Part shown: positions 6,779-15,664 of the stretch, piece by piece
Layout of the letters: each line of letters opens with the position of its first letter
Numbering within the stretch: position 1 is the first letter of the stretch
Assembly: GCA_947626745.1 (NCBI GenBank)
Contig: CANQTF010000002.1
Span: 1-64,000, forward strand
DNA from: an uncultured Lachnospiraceae bacterium
GTDB lineage: Bacteria > Bacillota > Clostridia > Lachnospirales > Lachnospiraceae
Direction: 5' to 3'
Length of the DNA: 64,000 bases
Notes under the pieces: model-generated
Seen by the model: only the letters and a program-made list of their open reading frames with translations
Databases searched by the model: none
What the model was told of the DNA's origin: nothing
Program-made: the position numbers and the translations under genes

Positions 6779-8254
6779 ATGAGTGAAAGATCCAAAGTTA
6801 TTTTCGGAAATCCGATGCCGGATGCGGTCTACCGCAAGGCGGTACAGTCCAAACGCAAATACGCAAAGAAATTCGGGGACGACTCGGCGGCGGACTATCC
6901 CGTCAGCGTGGAAAAGAACGGGCATATCGGGGACCTGCTGGGCGTTATGGATGTGCGGCTCGGCGAGGATGGAAGCGCGCCGGATGCGGGCGAGGGCTTC
7001 GATATCGAGAAGGGGATCATCGTCGGCAACATCCGCATGGGATTCGGACATTACCGGATCTCCATGGCGATCGCGTCGGCAGCCAACTCCATGGGATACG
7101 TTCCCTACTGGATGGATCTGAATTCTTACCGCCATACGACGTGCACCAAAGTTATCAGCGCGCAGAACGATCTCTATTCGCTGGGATCCAGACTTTCGGG
7201 CAAAAGCCGGTTGTTCAATAAACTGGTGTGGGAGCCCATGAACTACGAGGGGTTCCGCAAGCTGAGCTACAATGCTTCCGACCAGAAAAATGCGGAGCTC
7301 ATGGCGGCGGTCTATCGGAACGTGCCGAAGGATATCCCGGTGGTGGCGACCCATGTGTGGCCTGCGCAGGCGGCGGTCCACGCGGGGATGCGGCATGTGG
7401 TCAACGCGATACCGGACAACTGGCCCATGGCGCTGCATCTCTCGGAAGGCAGCCTTCACACGGTCCAGACGCATTTCGCCTATCAGGGGTATCGGATCCT
7501 CAACGGCATGAAAGGCAAAGAAGTATTGGAGCCGATGCCGGATTCGGATCTGGTATACACCGGCCACTATATCGACCACGAACTGGTAAGCAATATCGAA
7601 AACGACTGCGCGCGCAGGATCAGGCGCCGCGAGGAGGAAAAGCCTTTCCGGTTCCTGCTGACGATCGGCGGCGCGGGAGCGCAGAAGGAGATCTTTGCCG
7701 CGATCATCAAATATCTGCTTCCGCTCATCCAGAAGGACAAAGCGGCGCTCTATGTCAACGTGGGAGATTACCGCAGCGTATGGGAAGATCTGGAGCGGGA
7801 GATACCGGGGCTTAAGGAAGTATCCACGCAGCATTTCAACGACTGGGAAGAAACAAAGAAGTTTGCCGGGGAGGCGCTTGAACAGGATGTGCACGGCGTT
7901 CATGCGTTCTGGCATGAAAACATATTTGAGGCGGTCTACTGTACAAACCTGTTGATGCGCAGCTGCGACGTACTGGTCACAAAGCCCAGCGAACTGGCTT
8001 TTTATCCGGTTCCGAAGCTGTTCATCAAGCGGGTCGGCGGACACGAACAGTGGGGCGCCATCCACTCGGCGGAGATCGGCGACGGCACGCTGGAGTGCAG
8101 GGATATCCCGCACACGCTGCAGATGATCAGGCTGTTTATCAAAGACAGCAGCCTGCTCGCGGATATGTGCGGAAACATTGTCAAAAACAAGGAAGCCGGA
8201 ATTTACGACGGCGCATATAAGGTAGTGGAACTTGCCAAAAGGAGGACGAACTGA
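6779..8254 (+). CDS. GT-B-like (MurG/MGDG-synthase-like) protein, function unknown
   Basis: A 491-aa soluble protein. Residues around 83-98 (GNIRMGFGHYRISMAI) resemble the N-terminal Gly-rich GxGHxxAA loop of MGDG synthase/MurG glycosyltransferases. The C-terminal segment TKPSELAFYPVPKLF resembles their donor-binding region. The FLLTIGGAGAQKEIF stretch fits the start of the second Rossmann domain. The middle (THVWPAQAAVHAGM, NAIPDNWPMALHL) is conserved-looking but unfamiliar. A transferase or phosphorylase-like enzyme on a sugar is plausible. It overlaps the following sugar symporter (TGATG), so it is part of the galactoside operon. Confidence 0.6.
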   Translation: MSERSKVIFGNPMPDAVYRKAVQSKRKYAKKFGDDSAADYPVSVEKNGHIGDLLGVMDVRLGEDGSAPDAGEGFDIEKGIIVGNIRMGFGHYRISMAIASAANSMGYVPYWMDLNSYRHTTCTKVISAQNDLYSLGSRLSGKSRLFNKLVWEPMNYEGFRKLSYNASDQKNAELMAAVYRNVPKDIPVVATHVWPAQAAVHAGMRHVVNAIPDNWPMALHLSEGSLHTVQTHFAYQGYRILNGMKGKEVLEPMPDSDLVYTGHYIDHELVSNIENDCARRIRRREEEKPFRFLLTIGGAGAQKEIFAAIIKYLLPLIQKDKAALYVNVGDYRSVWEDLEREIPGLKEVSTQHFNDWEETKKFAGEALEQDVHGVHAFWHENIFEAVYCTNLLMRSCDVLVTKPSELAFYPVPKLFIKRVGGHEQWGAIHSAEIGDGTLECRDIPHTLQMIRLFIKDSSLLADMCGNIVKNKEAGIYDGAYKVVELAKRRTN

Positions 8255-9633
8255 TGAAACTGTCATTTAAAGAAAAAGCATCCTACGGACTGGGTGCGGT
8301 CGGTAAGGACATGGTCTACATGCTTTCCGCAAGTTATATTTTGTATTACTATCAGGATATTATGGGCGTCAGCGCCGTAGCGATGGGCATCATCCTGATG
8401 GCGGCCCGCGTGTTTGACGCTTTCAATGATCCGATCATGGGCGTACTGGTGGCCAAGACCAGAACAAGATGGGGCAAATTCCGCCCGTGGCTGCTGATCG
8501 GCACGATCTCCAATGCGGCGGTCCTGTTTATCATGTTTTCCGCCCCGCCTGCGCTGAACGGCAAGGGTCTGGTAGCGTACGCCGCCATTACCTATATTGT
8601 ATGGGGCGTCACTTATACGATGATGGATATCCCCTATTGGTCCATGATCCCGGCCTTTACAGAGGGCGGCAAGGAGCGCGAGGGGCTTACTACGCTTGCT
8701 CGTTCCTGCGCGGGAGTCGGCTCGGCGCTTATCACGATCATCACTATGATCTGCGTCAAAAATATCGGGCAGGGCGACGAGCGTCTGGGCTTTCAGAGAT
8801 TTGCCCTCATTATCGCGGCGCTCTTCGTGCTGTTCATTGTGATCACCTGTGTCAATATCAAAGAAAAATCCACGGTCGATGTGGAAGCGCCGTCCGTCGG
8901 GCAGATGTTCAGGGCGCTGCTGCAGAACGACCAGACGATGATCGTGGTGGCTGCCATTGTGCTGATCAACTGTTCTTTATACATTACTTCCAACCTGCTG
9001 ATCTATTTCTTTAAATATGATTTCGGCGGCGAAACATGGGAAAACGGCTATACGCTGTTCAATACGTTCGGCGGCGGCATACAGATCCTGTCCATGATGC
9101 TTTTCTACCCGCTGCTGCGCAGATTCATCAATTCCCTTCAGGTATTCTATGTGAGCTTCGTCATGGCGATCACGGGGTACGCGGTCCTGTTTGCGCTCAT
9201 GTGCATGGGATGGACGAACATCTTCCTGCTGTTTATCCCGGCCTTCTTCGTGTTCGCGGCGTTCGGGATGTTGACGGTGCTGACGACGGTCTTTCTGGCA
9301 AATACGGTGGATTATGGGGAACTTAAGAACAACAGAAGGGACGAGAGCGTGATCTTTTCCATGCAGACATTTGTGGTAAAGCTTGCCTCCGGCGTCGCGG
9401 TTTTGATCGCCGCCGTATGCCTTTCCATCTGTAAGCTGAGCGACGATACGTCGGTGGCGGCGCAGGCTTCCGATTCGTCCATCTTTATCCTGCGCATGAC
9501 AATGACGGTGATCCCAATCGCCGGTCTGCTGCTTGCGGTATTTCTGTTCCGCAGAAAATATATACTCACAGAGCAGAAGGTAGAGGAGATCGCGGAGCAG
9601 ATCAAGACAAAACGTGGAACATCGGGTCTTTGA
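8254..9633 (+). CDS. GPH-family sugar:cation symporter (MelB-like)
   Basis: A 459-aa membrane protein with about 12 hydrophobic helices. The N-terminal KASYGLGAVGKDMVY and DAFNDPIMG segments are hallmarks of the glycoside-pentoside-hexuronide family, where the Asp-x-x-x-Asp region takes part in cation coupling; WGKFRPWLLIG is the conserved first cytoplasmic loop. Members import melibiose, lactose, xylosides or glucuronides with Na+ or H+. The adjacent alpha-galactosidase points to an alpha-galactoside such as melibiose. The end overlaps nothing, but the next start is only 17 bases on. Confidence 0.9.
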   Translation: MKLSFKEKASYGLGAVGKDMVYMLSASYILYYYQDIMGVSAVAMGIILMAARVFDAFNDPIMGVLVAKTRTRWGKFRPWLLIGTISNAAVLFIMFSAPPALNGKGLVAYAAITYIVWGVTYTMMDIPYWSMIPAFTEGGKEREGLTTLARSCAGVGSALITIITMICVKNIGQGDERLGFQRFALIIAALFVLFIVITCVNIKEKSTVDVEAPSVGQMFRALLQNDQTMIVVAAIVLINCSLYITSNLLIYFFKYDFGGETWENGYTLFNTFGGGIQILSMMLFYPLLRRFINSLQVFYVSFVMAITGYAVLFALMCMGWTNIFLLFIPAFFVFAAFGMLTVLTTVFLANTVDYGELKNNRRDESVIFSMQTFVVKLASGVAVLIAAVCLSICKLSDDTSVAAQASDSSIFILRMTMTVIPIAGLLLAVFLFRRKYILTEQKVEEIAEQIKTKRGTSGL

Positions 9634-9649
9634 ACAGAGAGGGTATGAG

Positions 9650-12064
9650 ATGATTAAAAGATTTGGACAGTGTTTTGTGCTGGAAACACCCGGTACCAGT
9701 TATTGCTTCCGGGTCATGAAGACAGGGCATCTTGAGCACTTGTATTACGGACGCAGGATCACGGTCATGGACGACGGGGACGCAGAAGCTTTGGCGGAGC
9801 GGCATGCGTTCCTGCCGGGCAATACCAATGCGTACAACAGTGAGTGCTCGGAGTTCTCTCTGGAAGATATCCGTCTGGAGATGTCTTCCTACGGAAAAGG
9901 GGACATCCGGGAGCCTTTTATCGAGGCGGTCCATGCGGACGGCAGTTTTACCTCTGATTTTTTGTTTGAAAAAGCCGATATAAGTACAGGAAAAGAAGAA
10001 TTCAAAACGCTGCCCGGCTCCTATGACGAGGAGGGTAAGACCGGGCATCTGTGCGTCACGCTGCGCGACCGCCAGTACGCTCTTGCTCTTGAACTGCACT
10101 ATTATGTGTATGAGGACTGTGACGTGATCACGAGGAGCGCCCGGCTGATCAATGAGAGTGAGGAACCGGTCAGGCTGACCCGGCTCATGAGTATGCAGTT
10201 GGATCTGGATCCGGCGGAGTATGTCTTCACGACGTTTACGGGCGCGTGGGCGCGGGAAATGAAAAGAAATGACATAAATGTCATATCCGGAAAGAGCGTG
10301 AACGCTTCCTATACGGGGACTTCGTCCAGCCGGGCCAACCCGTTTGTCATGTTGAGCAGGCCGGGGACGTCGCAGGATGCGGGCGAAGTTTACGGATTGA
10401 ATCTCATTTACAGCGGCAATCACTATGAAGCCGTGGAAGTGAGCAGCAGCGGCAAGGTAAGGGTGGTGTCGGGGATCAATCCGCAGTCTTTCTGTTATAC
10501 GGTCGGCGCGGGTGAGGATTTCGAAGCGCCGGAGGCGGTCATGACGTACTCCTGCGAAGGATATAACGGAATGAGCCGCTGTATGCACCGTTTTGTCAGA
10601 GAGCACATCGTGCGCGGGGAGTGGAAGAAGAAAGAGCGCCCGGTCCTGCTGAACAGCTGGGAAGCGGCCTATTTTGACATCAATGAGAGCAGGCTTTTGA
10701 AACTTGCCCAAGCGGCCAAAGAAGCGGGCGTCGAACTTTTCGTCATGGACGACGGATGGTTTGGGACAAGGGACGACGACACGCAGTCGCTGGGCGATTG
10801 GGAAGTGAACCGTAAAAAGCTGCCGGGCGGTCTGGACGGTCTGGCGCGCAAGATCAACGGAATGGGACTGGATTTCGGCATCTGGGTGGAGCCGGAGATG
10901 GTCAACGTCAAGAGCAGGCTGTATGAGGCGCATCCGGACTGGACCCTGCATATCCCCGGAAAACCACATTCGGAGGGCAGGAACCAGAGGATCCTCGATC
11001 TGACGCGGAAAGACGTTCAGGACTATATCATAGACGCCATGAGCAGCGTGTTTGCCACCGAGGGGATCTCTTATGTGAAATGGGACATGAACCGGACTTT
11101 TACCGATTATTATTCTGCTTCGCTTCCCGCCGACAGGCAGGGTGAAACGGCGCACCGCTATGTCATGGGGCTTTACCGCTGTATGAAGGAACTGACGGAG
11201 CGTTTCCCCCACATCCTTTTTGAGGGATGCGCCGCGGGCGGCAACCGTTTCGATCTCGGCATCCTGTGTTATTGTCCGCAGATCTGGGCCAGTGACGACA
11301 CGGACGCGCTGTGCCGCACGGAGATCCAGACGGGCTGCAGCTACGGCTATCCGATGTCCGTGGTGAGCGCCCATGTTTCTTCCTGCCCGAATCATCAGAC
11401 GCTGCGCATAACGCCGCTCGAAACGCGTTTTCATGCAGCATGTTTCGGCATCTTCGGATATGAGTGCAATTTCTGCGATATGAAAAAAGAAGAACTGGAC
11501 GCGGTCCGGGAGCAGATCGCGCTGTATAAGAAGTGGAGAAGCGTCCTGCAGACCGGCACTTTCTACCGCGGACGGACGTTTACGGGAAATGTGTCCGGCG
11601 GCGCCGCAGCCAGCTGTCTTGGCCGGTCCGACGGCAATGTGACGGAGTGGACGTGCGTGTCGCAGGACCGCACGAAAGCGGTGGGATTCCTCATGCAGAA
11701 ACTGGTCGTCCCCAACACGCAGTATGAGTGCTACCGGGCCAGAGGGCTGGATCCTGAGCGGAAGTACCGTTTTTATAACCGCGCGCTCAAATATGATGTG
11801 AGGGAGTTCGGCGATCTGGTCAATACCGTGGCCCCGATCCATATCAGGCAGGATTCCCTGATGCACAGGGCCGTCGCAAAGTTTGTCAAGATGGACGGAG
11901 AAACGGAAAACGTGCGCGCATACGGAGATACGCTGATGTACGGCGGCGTCCGGCTGAAACAGGCTTTTGCGGCAACGGGATATAACGGCGAAGTGCGGCA
12001 TTTCCCGGATTTCGCATCGCGGCTCTACTTTATGGAAGCGGAACAGGGGACGGAGAATCCCTGA
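9650..12064 (+). CDS. GH36 alpha-galactosidase
   Basis: An 804-aa cytoplasmic enzyme without signal peptide, hydrolysing terminal alpha-1,6-galactose from melibiose and raffinose-type sugars. The central barrel carries VMDDGWFG and WVEPEMVN, the nucleophile Asp479 in KWDMNR, and the acid/base Asp549 in WASDDTDA, spaced as in bacillar GH36 enzymes. The C-terminal beta domain is complete. The ATG after AGAGAGGG is used; an in-frame GTG 36 bases earlier lies inside the upstream gene and is rejected. Imported sugar from the GPH symporter is the likely substrate. Confidence 0.95.
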   Translation: MIKRFGQCFVLETPGTSYCFRVMKTGHLEHLYYGRRITVMDDGDAEALAERHAFLPGNTNAYNSECSEFSLEDIRLEMSSYGKGDIREPFIEAVHADGSFTSDFLFEKADISTGKEEFKTLPGSYDEEGKTGHLCVTLRDRQYALALELHYYVYEDCDVITRSARLINESEEPVRLTRLMSMQLDLDPAEYVFTTFTGAWAREMKRNDINVISGKSVNASYTGTSSSRANPFVMLSRPGTSQDAGEVYGLNLIYSGNHYEAVEVSSSGKVRVVSGINPQSFCYTVGAGEDFEAPEAVMTYSCEGYNGMSRCMHRFVREHIVRGEWKKKERPVLLNSWEAAYFDINESRLLKLAQAAKEAGVELFVMDDGWFGTRDDDTQSLGDWEVNRKKLPGGLDGLARKINGMGLDFGIWVEPEMVNVKSRLYEAHPDWTLHIPGKPHSEGRNQRILDLTRKDVQDYIIDAMSSVFATEGISYVKWDMNRTFTDYYSASLPADRQGETAHRYVMGLYRCMKELTERFPHILFEGCAAGGNRFDLGILCYCPQIWASDDTDALCRTEIQTGCSYGYPMSVVSAHVSSCPNHQTLRITPLETRFHAACFGIFGYECNFCDMKKEELDAVREQIALYKKWRSVLQTGTFYRGRTFTGNVSGGAAASCLGRSDGNVTEWTCVSQDRTKAVGFLMQKLVVPNTQYECYRARGLDPERKYRFYNRALKYDVREFGDLVNTVAPIHIRQDSLMHRAVAKFVKMDGETENVRAYGDTLMYGGVRLKQAFAATGYNGEVRHFPDFASRLYFMEAEQGTENP

Positions 12065-12088
12065 AAAAGGGATAGAATGGAGATTAGG

Positions 12089-12970
12089 ATGAATCTGAAA
12101 CTGGGTGCGTTGGAAGCGGGCGGCACTAAGATGGTGTGCGCCATAGGAGATGAAACAGGCAGGATCTTCGAGCAGATCTCGATCCCTACGAGAACGCCGG
12201 AGGAAACGATCCCGGAGTTGACCGCTTATTTTAAGGAGCGCGGAGTGGAGGCGCTGGGCATAGGATGTTTCGGGCCCATCGAACTGGACAGAAGATCGCC
12301 GAAGTACGGATACATCACATCCACGCCCAAACTGGCATGGCGGGAGTTTGATATGGCGGGCGCTTTTGCGGGTGCGCTGGGGTGTCCGGTCGGTTTTGAC
12401 ACGGATGTCAACGCTTCGGTGCTCGGAGAGGTGACTTTCGGACAGGCAAAAGGACTGTCCTGCGTGATCTATCTGACGGTGGGCACAGGCGTAGGCGGAG
12501 GCATATACATAGAAGGCCGCCTGCTCCACGGGATGCTCCACCCGGAAACGGGCCATGTCCTGATCACTCCGAGAAAGGACGATCCGTATGGCGGCAGATG
12601 CCCGTATCACAAGAATTGTCTGGAAGGTCTGGCATCCGGCCCCGCCATCGAGGAGAGATGGGGAGATAAGGCGGCAAACCTTGCCGACAGGCCGGAAGTG
12701 TGGGAGTTGGAGGCGGACTATATCGCGCAGGCGCTCACAGGATATATCCTGACCCTGTCGCCCCAGATGATCATACTGGGCGGCGGCGTCATGCACCAGA
12801 CGCAGCTGTTTCCTCTGATCCGCGAAAAGACCGCCCGGCTGCTCGGCGGATACATCCGGACGAAGCGTCTGGACGATATGGAGCGCTATATCGTTCCCGC
12901 GAGTCTGGGGGACGATCAGGGGATCATGGGCTGCCTGGAACTGGCGGCGAGAGCGCGCGCGGAATCCTGA
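12089..12970 (+). CDS. ROK-family sugar kinase (fructokinase-like)
   Basis: A 293-aa kinase with the ATP-binding motif GALEAGGTKMVCAIG at the start, a catalytic Asp in FDTDVNASVLGE, and the ROK zinc site made of HPETGH plus CPYHKNC. The close match of LGALEAGGTK to bacillary ROK fructokinases suggests fructose as substrate, which would suit sucrose or raffinose breakdown. Another ATG 12 bases upstream has its own weak ribosome site and cannot be excluded. Last gene of the operon; a strong terminator follows. Confidence 0.88.
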   Translation: MNLKLGALEAGGTKMVCAIGDETGRIFEQISIPTRTPEETIPELTAYFKERGVEALGIGCFGPIELDRRSPKYGYITSTPKLAWREFDMAGAFAGALGCPVGFDTDVNASVLGEVTFGQAKGLSCVIYLTVGTGVGGGIYIEGRLLHGMLHPETGHVLITPRKDDPYGGRCPYHKNCLEGLASGPAIEERWGDKAANLADRPEVWELEADYIAQALTGYILTLSPQMIILGGGVMHQTQLFPLIREKTARLLGGYIRTKRLDDMERYIVPASLGDDQGIMGCLELAARARAES

Positions 12971-12990
12971 CGCGGTCTTCCGGAAACGGA

Positions 12991-13016
12991 GGATCCCGCG
13001 GCGGGATCCTTTTTTT
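12991..13016 (+). terminator. Rho-independent terminator of the galactoside operon
   Basis: Nine-base-pair stem GGATCCCGC/GCGGGATCC with a one-base loop centre, followed by seven T. Confidence 0.92.
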
Positions 13017-13068
13017 GCGTATGAAAAAGCGTGATTTTTGTAAAAATAAGAAAAAATAAATTCAACTC

Positions 13069-13095
13069 TAAAGTCTTTGGCGAAATAACCGATAC
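13069..13095 (+). promoter_or_regulatory. Sigma-28 (SigD/FliA) promoter of the flgM operon
   Basis: TAAA, 15-base spacer, ACCGATAC, against the consensus TAAA-N15-GCCGATAT. It places flgM under the sigma factor that FlgM inhibits, the usual negative loop. Confidence 0.85.
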
Positions 13096-13134
13096 AAATA
13101 ATGTAAAGATTTATCTGGGAAAGGAGAGTTTCTT

Positions 13135-13416
13135 ATGCGTATCGAAGCATATACACAGGTACAGCAGTTATATAACGCAAAGAAGCCTGTTAAGGTTCAG
13201 GATAAGGCGAAGACAGCCGGTTCCGACCGCATACAGATTTCCAGTATCGGAAAAGATATTCAGATCGCCAAGAACGCGGTAGCCGCGGCGGACGATATCA
13301 GGGAAGAGCTGACCGCTCCCATCAAAGCCGGTATCGCAAACGGCACTTATCAGGTAAGCGGAGAAAGCTTTGCGGAGAAACTGATGAAGAAGTACGAGGA
13401 GATCGAAAGCCTGTAG
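13135..13416 (+). CDS. flgM: FlgM, anti-sigma-28 factor
   Basis: A 93-aa protein with the FlgM C-terminal signature (IRAEL-like DIREELTAPIKAGIANGTYQVSGESFAEKLM), which binds sigma-28 and is exported once the hook is complete. The N-terminal half is Lys-rich and probably disordered. Good RBS (GGAGAG). First gene of flgM-flgN-flgK-flgK2-flgL-fliW-csrA. Confidence 0.93.
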   Translation: MRIEAYTQVQQLYNAKKPVKVQDKAKTAGSDRIQISSIGKDIQIAKNAVAAADDIREELTAPIKAGIANGTYQVSGESFAEKLMKKYEEIESL

Positions 13417-13440
13417 ACATAATGAAGGAGATAATCTGAC

Positions 13441-13959
13441 GTGGCAAGTTTAATGGAAGTATTGATCGATGTATTGGAGAAGGAGAGCAGGGAATACGGG
13501 CTCCTTTACGATCTGTCGCTGAAGAAGACTCCTGTCATTGTGTCGGAGGACTTGGAAGAATTAACAAAAATCACGGATGAAGAGCAGATCATAGTAAGCA
13601 GGATAAACCATCTGGACAACCAGAGGATCGAAGCTGTCGATGATATTGCGAATGTACTTAACAAGGATGTTGACAATTTAAAAATCGTAGATTTGATCAA
13701 GATGTTGGCGTCAAGGCCGGAAGAACAGGCGAAGCTGGCGGCTGTCTATGACAAGCTTCAGGAGAATGTGCGGAACGTGAAGCGGGTCAACGAGCAGAAC
13801 CGCGAACTGCTTCAGCAGGCCTTGGAATTGGTACAGTTCAATATGAACGTCCTCCAGTCGATGAACAAAGCGCCTGAAACGGCTAATTACAACAAAGGCG
13901 CGTACAATACCGGAGATGTGATCGGACTGGGAAGCAAGGCTTTTGACGCGAAACAGTAA
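13441..13959 (+). CDS. flgN: FlgN-family flagellar export chaperone
   Basis: A 172-aa, all-helical protein with long heptad stretches (ITDEEQIIVSRINHLDNQRIEAV; LQENVRNVKRVNEQNRELLQQALELVQFNMNVLQ) characteristic of FlgN, which escorts FlgK and FlgL to the export gate. Starts at GTG after AAGGAG. Directly before two flgK genes, the expected cargo. Confidence 0.9.
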   Translation: MASLMEVLIDVLEKESREYGLLYDLSLKKTPVIVSEDLEELTKITDEEQIIVSRINHLDNQRIEAVDDIANVLNKDVDNLKIVDLIKMLASRPEEQAKLAAVYDKLQENVRNVKRVNEQNRELLQQALELVQFNMNVLQSMNKAPETANYNKGAYNTGDVIGLGSKAFDAKQ

Positions 13960-13979
13960 TTGTTGAGGACGGTAGCGTT

Positions 13980-15629
13980 ATGTCATTAATGGGTAGCTTT
14001 TGGGTAGGCGTATCGGGCTTACAAACTTCAAATAATGCGCTGAACACGACGGCGCACAACATGTCTAATCTGGACACCACAGGATATACCAGACAGCAGG
14101 TTTCCCAAGGAACAAGGTCGTATGCGACGACTTATAAGGGAAGACCGAACTGGCATCAGATCGGCCGTGGCGTCAACTATACCCTCACAAGACAAGAAAG
14201 AGATGTATTTCTGGACAAAAACTATCGCCGGGAATCGGGACGGAGCGCGTTTTATGATGTTTCGGCGGGAGCTTTGGAAGAGATTGAATATATATTGGGT
14301 GAAACGGAAGGCGGCGGTTCCATCGAGGGTCATGAATTCTCCGAAGCGCTGTCCAATCTGTGGGTTTCGGTTCAGGAGCTGAGCAAAGACCCCACGAGCG
14401 CGGTCAATCAGAACCTGTTCGTGACCCGTTCTTACGAATTTATCACAAAGGCGTCAGCCGTATACACCAGTCTGGGACAGTATCAGGATAACCTGAATGA
14501 GTCTATCGTCAAAGACGTGAACAACATCAACAGCTACGCGCAGCAGATAGAGGAGCTGAATGAGCGGATCACAGCGATAGAGGCGGGACAGGAACATGCC
14601 AACGACCTTCGCGACCGCCGCAATTATCTTCTGGACGAACTGGCGAAACTGGCGAATATTTCCTTCAGCGAGGATATAACGGGCTATGTGAATGTAAGAC
14701 TGGAAGACGTGGATCTTGTAAAAGGCGGCCTTGTCAACAAGGTGGAACTTTATACGGATCCCAAGACCGGTTTCTACACGCCGTACTGGGCGATGCTTGC
14801 AAGCTATACATACGATGAAGACGGCAAGAAGATCGTTTCACCGCAGAGCGTTAAGGCTGCGCAGGTCTTTGACCTGACCAGGACGGTATCTTCCGATCTG
14901 AATACGGATATCGGCTCCCTGAAAAGTATGCTGCTCGCCAGAGGCGATCACAGAGCGACTTACCGGGAACTCCAGAATATCAATCTGGACGGCCAATACG
15001 AAGCCGGATGGTACGACAAACAGATCTCCCAGTCGGTCGTCATGAATGTGGAGGCGGAGTTCGATCAGCTGATCCATGCCGTAACCACCAAGATCAACGG
15101 GATCCTTGAATGGGAGGCGAACCGCGTCGATCCGGATAACGAAACGGGATATCTGAGGGACGAGAACGGCGATCCTTTACAGATGTTCAAGAAGCTGAAC
15201 GAACACGACGACTGGACCGTTTCCAATATGACGATCAATCAGGTCCTGCGGCAGAACCCTTCGCTTTTAAAATTCCGATTGGATGAACACTCGGAAGACA
15301 ATCCGGCGATGGAGATGCTGAAAACAGCTTTTGAAGAGCAGATCTATACGCTGAACCCGAATGTACAGACGCCGCTTTCTTTTACGGATTATTATAAAAA
15401 TCTGGTATCTCAGGTAGCAAACAGCGGATCGGTCATGCGGGGCGTTCAGGTGACGCAGACCGTGGCGACGGATTCCCTGCTCAACGCGAGAGAGCAGGTG
15501 GTGGGCGTTTCCTCCGACGAGGAACTGACCAACATGATCAGATACCAAAATGCGTACAATGCATCGAGCCGTTATATCAATGTGATCAGCGAGATGCTTG
15601 AACATATCTTGACGACTCTCGGACGATAA
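13980..15629 (+). CDS. flgK: FlgK, flagellar hook-associated protein 1 (first copy)
   Basis: A 549-aa filament-hook junction protein. The N-terminal FWVGVSGLQTSNNALNTTAHNMSN and TGYTRQQV are the axial-protein signature; the C-terminal end (ELTNMIRYQNAYNASSRYINVISEMLEHIL) is the paired D0 coiled coil. It is followed after 35 bases by a second, different flgK. The two share termini but differ through the middle, so this is an old duplication, not a recent one. Confidence 0.93.
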   Translation: MSLMGSFWVGVSGLQTSNNALNTTAHNMSNLDTTGYTRQQVSQGTRSYATTYKGRPNWHQIGRGVNYTLTRQERDVFLDKNYRRESGRSAFYDVSAGALEEIEYILGETEGGGSIEGHEFSEALSNLWVSVQELSKDPTSAVNQNLFVTRSYEFITKASAVYTSLGQYQDNLNESIVKDVNNINSYAQQIEELNERITAIEAGQEHANDLRDRRNYLLDELAKLANISFSEDITGYVNVRLEDVDLVKGGLVNKVELYTDPKTGFYTPYWAMLASYTYDEDGKKIVSPQSVKAAQVFDLTRTVSSDLNTDIGSLKSMLLARGDHRATYRELQNINLDGQYEAGWYDKQISQSVVMNVEAEFDQLIHAVTTKINGILEWEANRVDPDNETGYLRDENGDPLQMFKKLNEHDDWTVSNMTINQVLRQNPSLLKFRLDEHSEDNPAMEMLKTAFEEQIYTLNPNVQTPLSFTDYYKNLVSQVANSGSVMRGVQVTQTVATDSLLNAREQVVGVSSDEELTNMIRYQNAYNASSRYINVISEMLEHILTTLGR

Positions 15630-15664
15630 GGTCCGGTTCCTGAGAAAAGGGAAGGAGTGAGTTT

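Noticed and set aside
9602-12796. Very long open frame on the minus strand opposite the alpha-galactosidase and ROK gene
   Set aside because: It mirrors the coding frame of two clear enzyme genes, has low-complexity Arg/His/Ala content typical of antisense frames in GC-rich codons, and has no ribosome site or domain.
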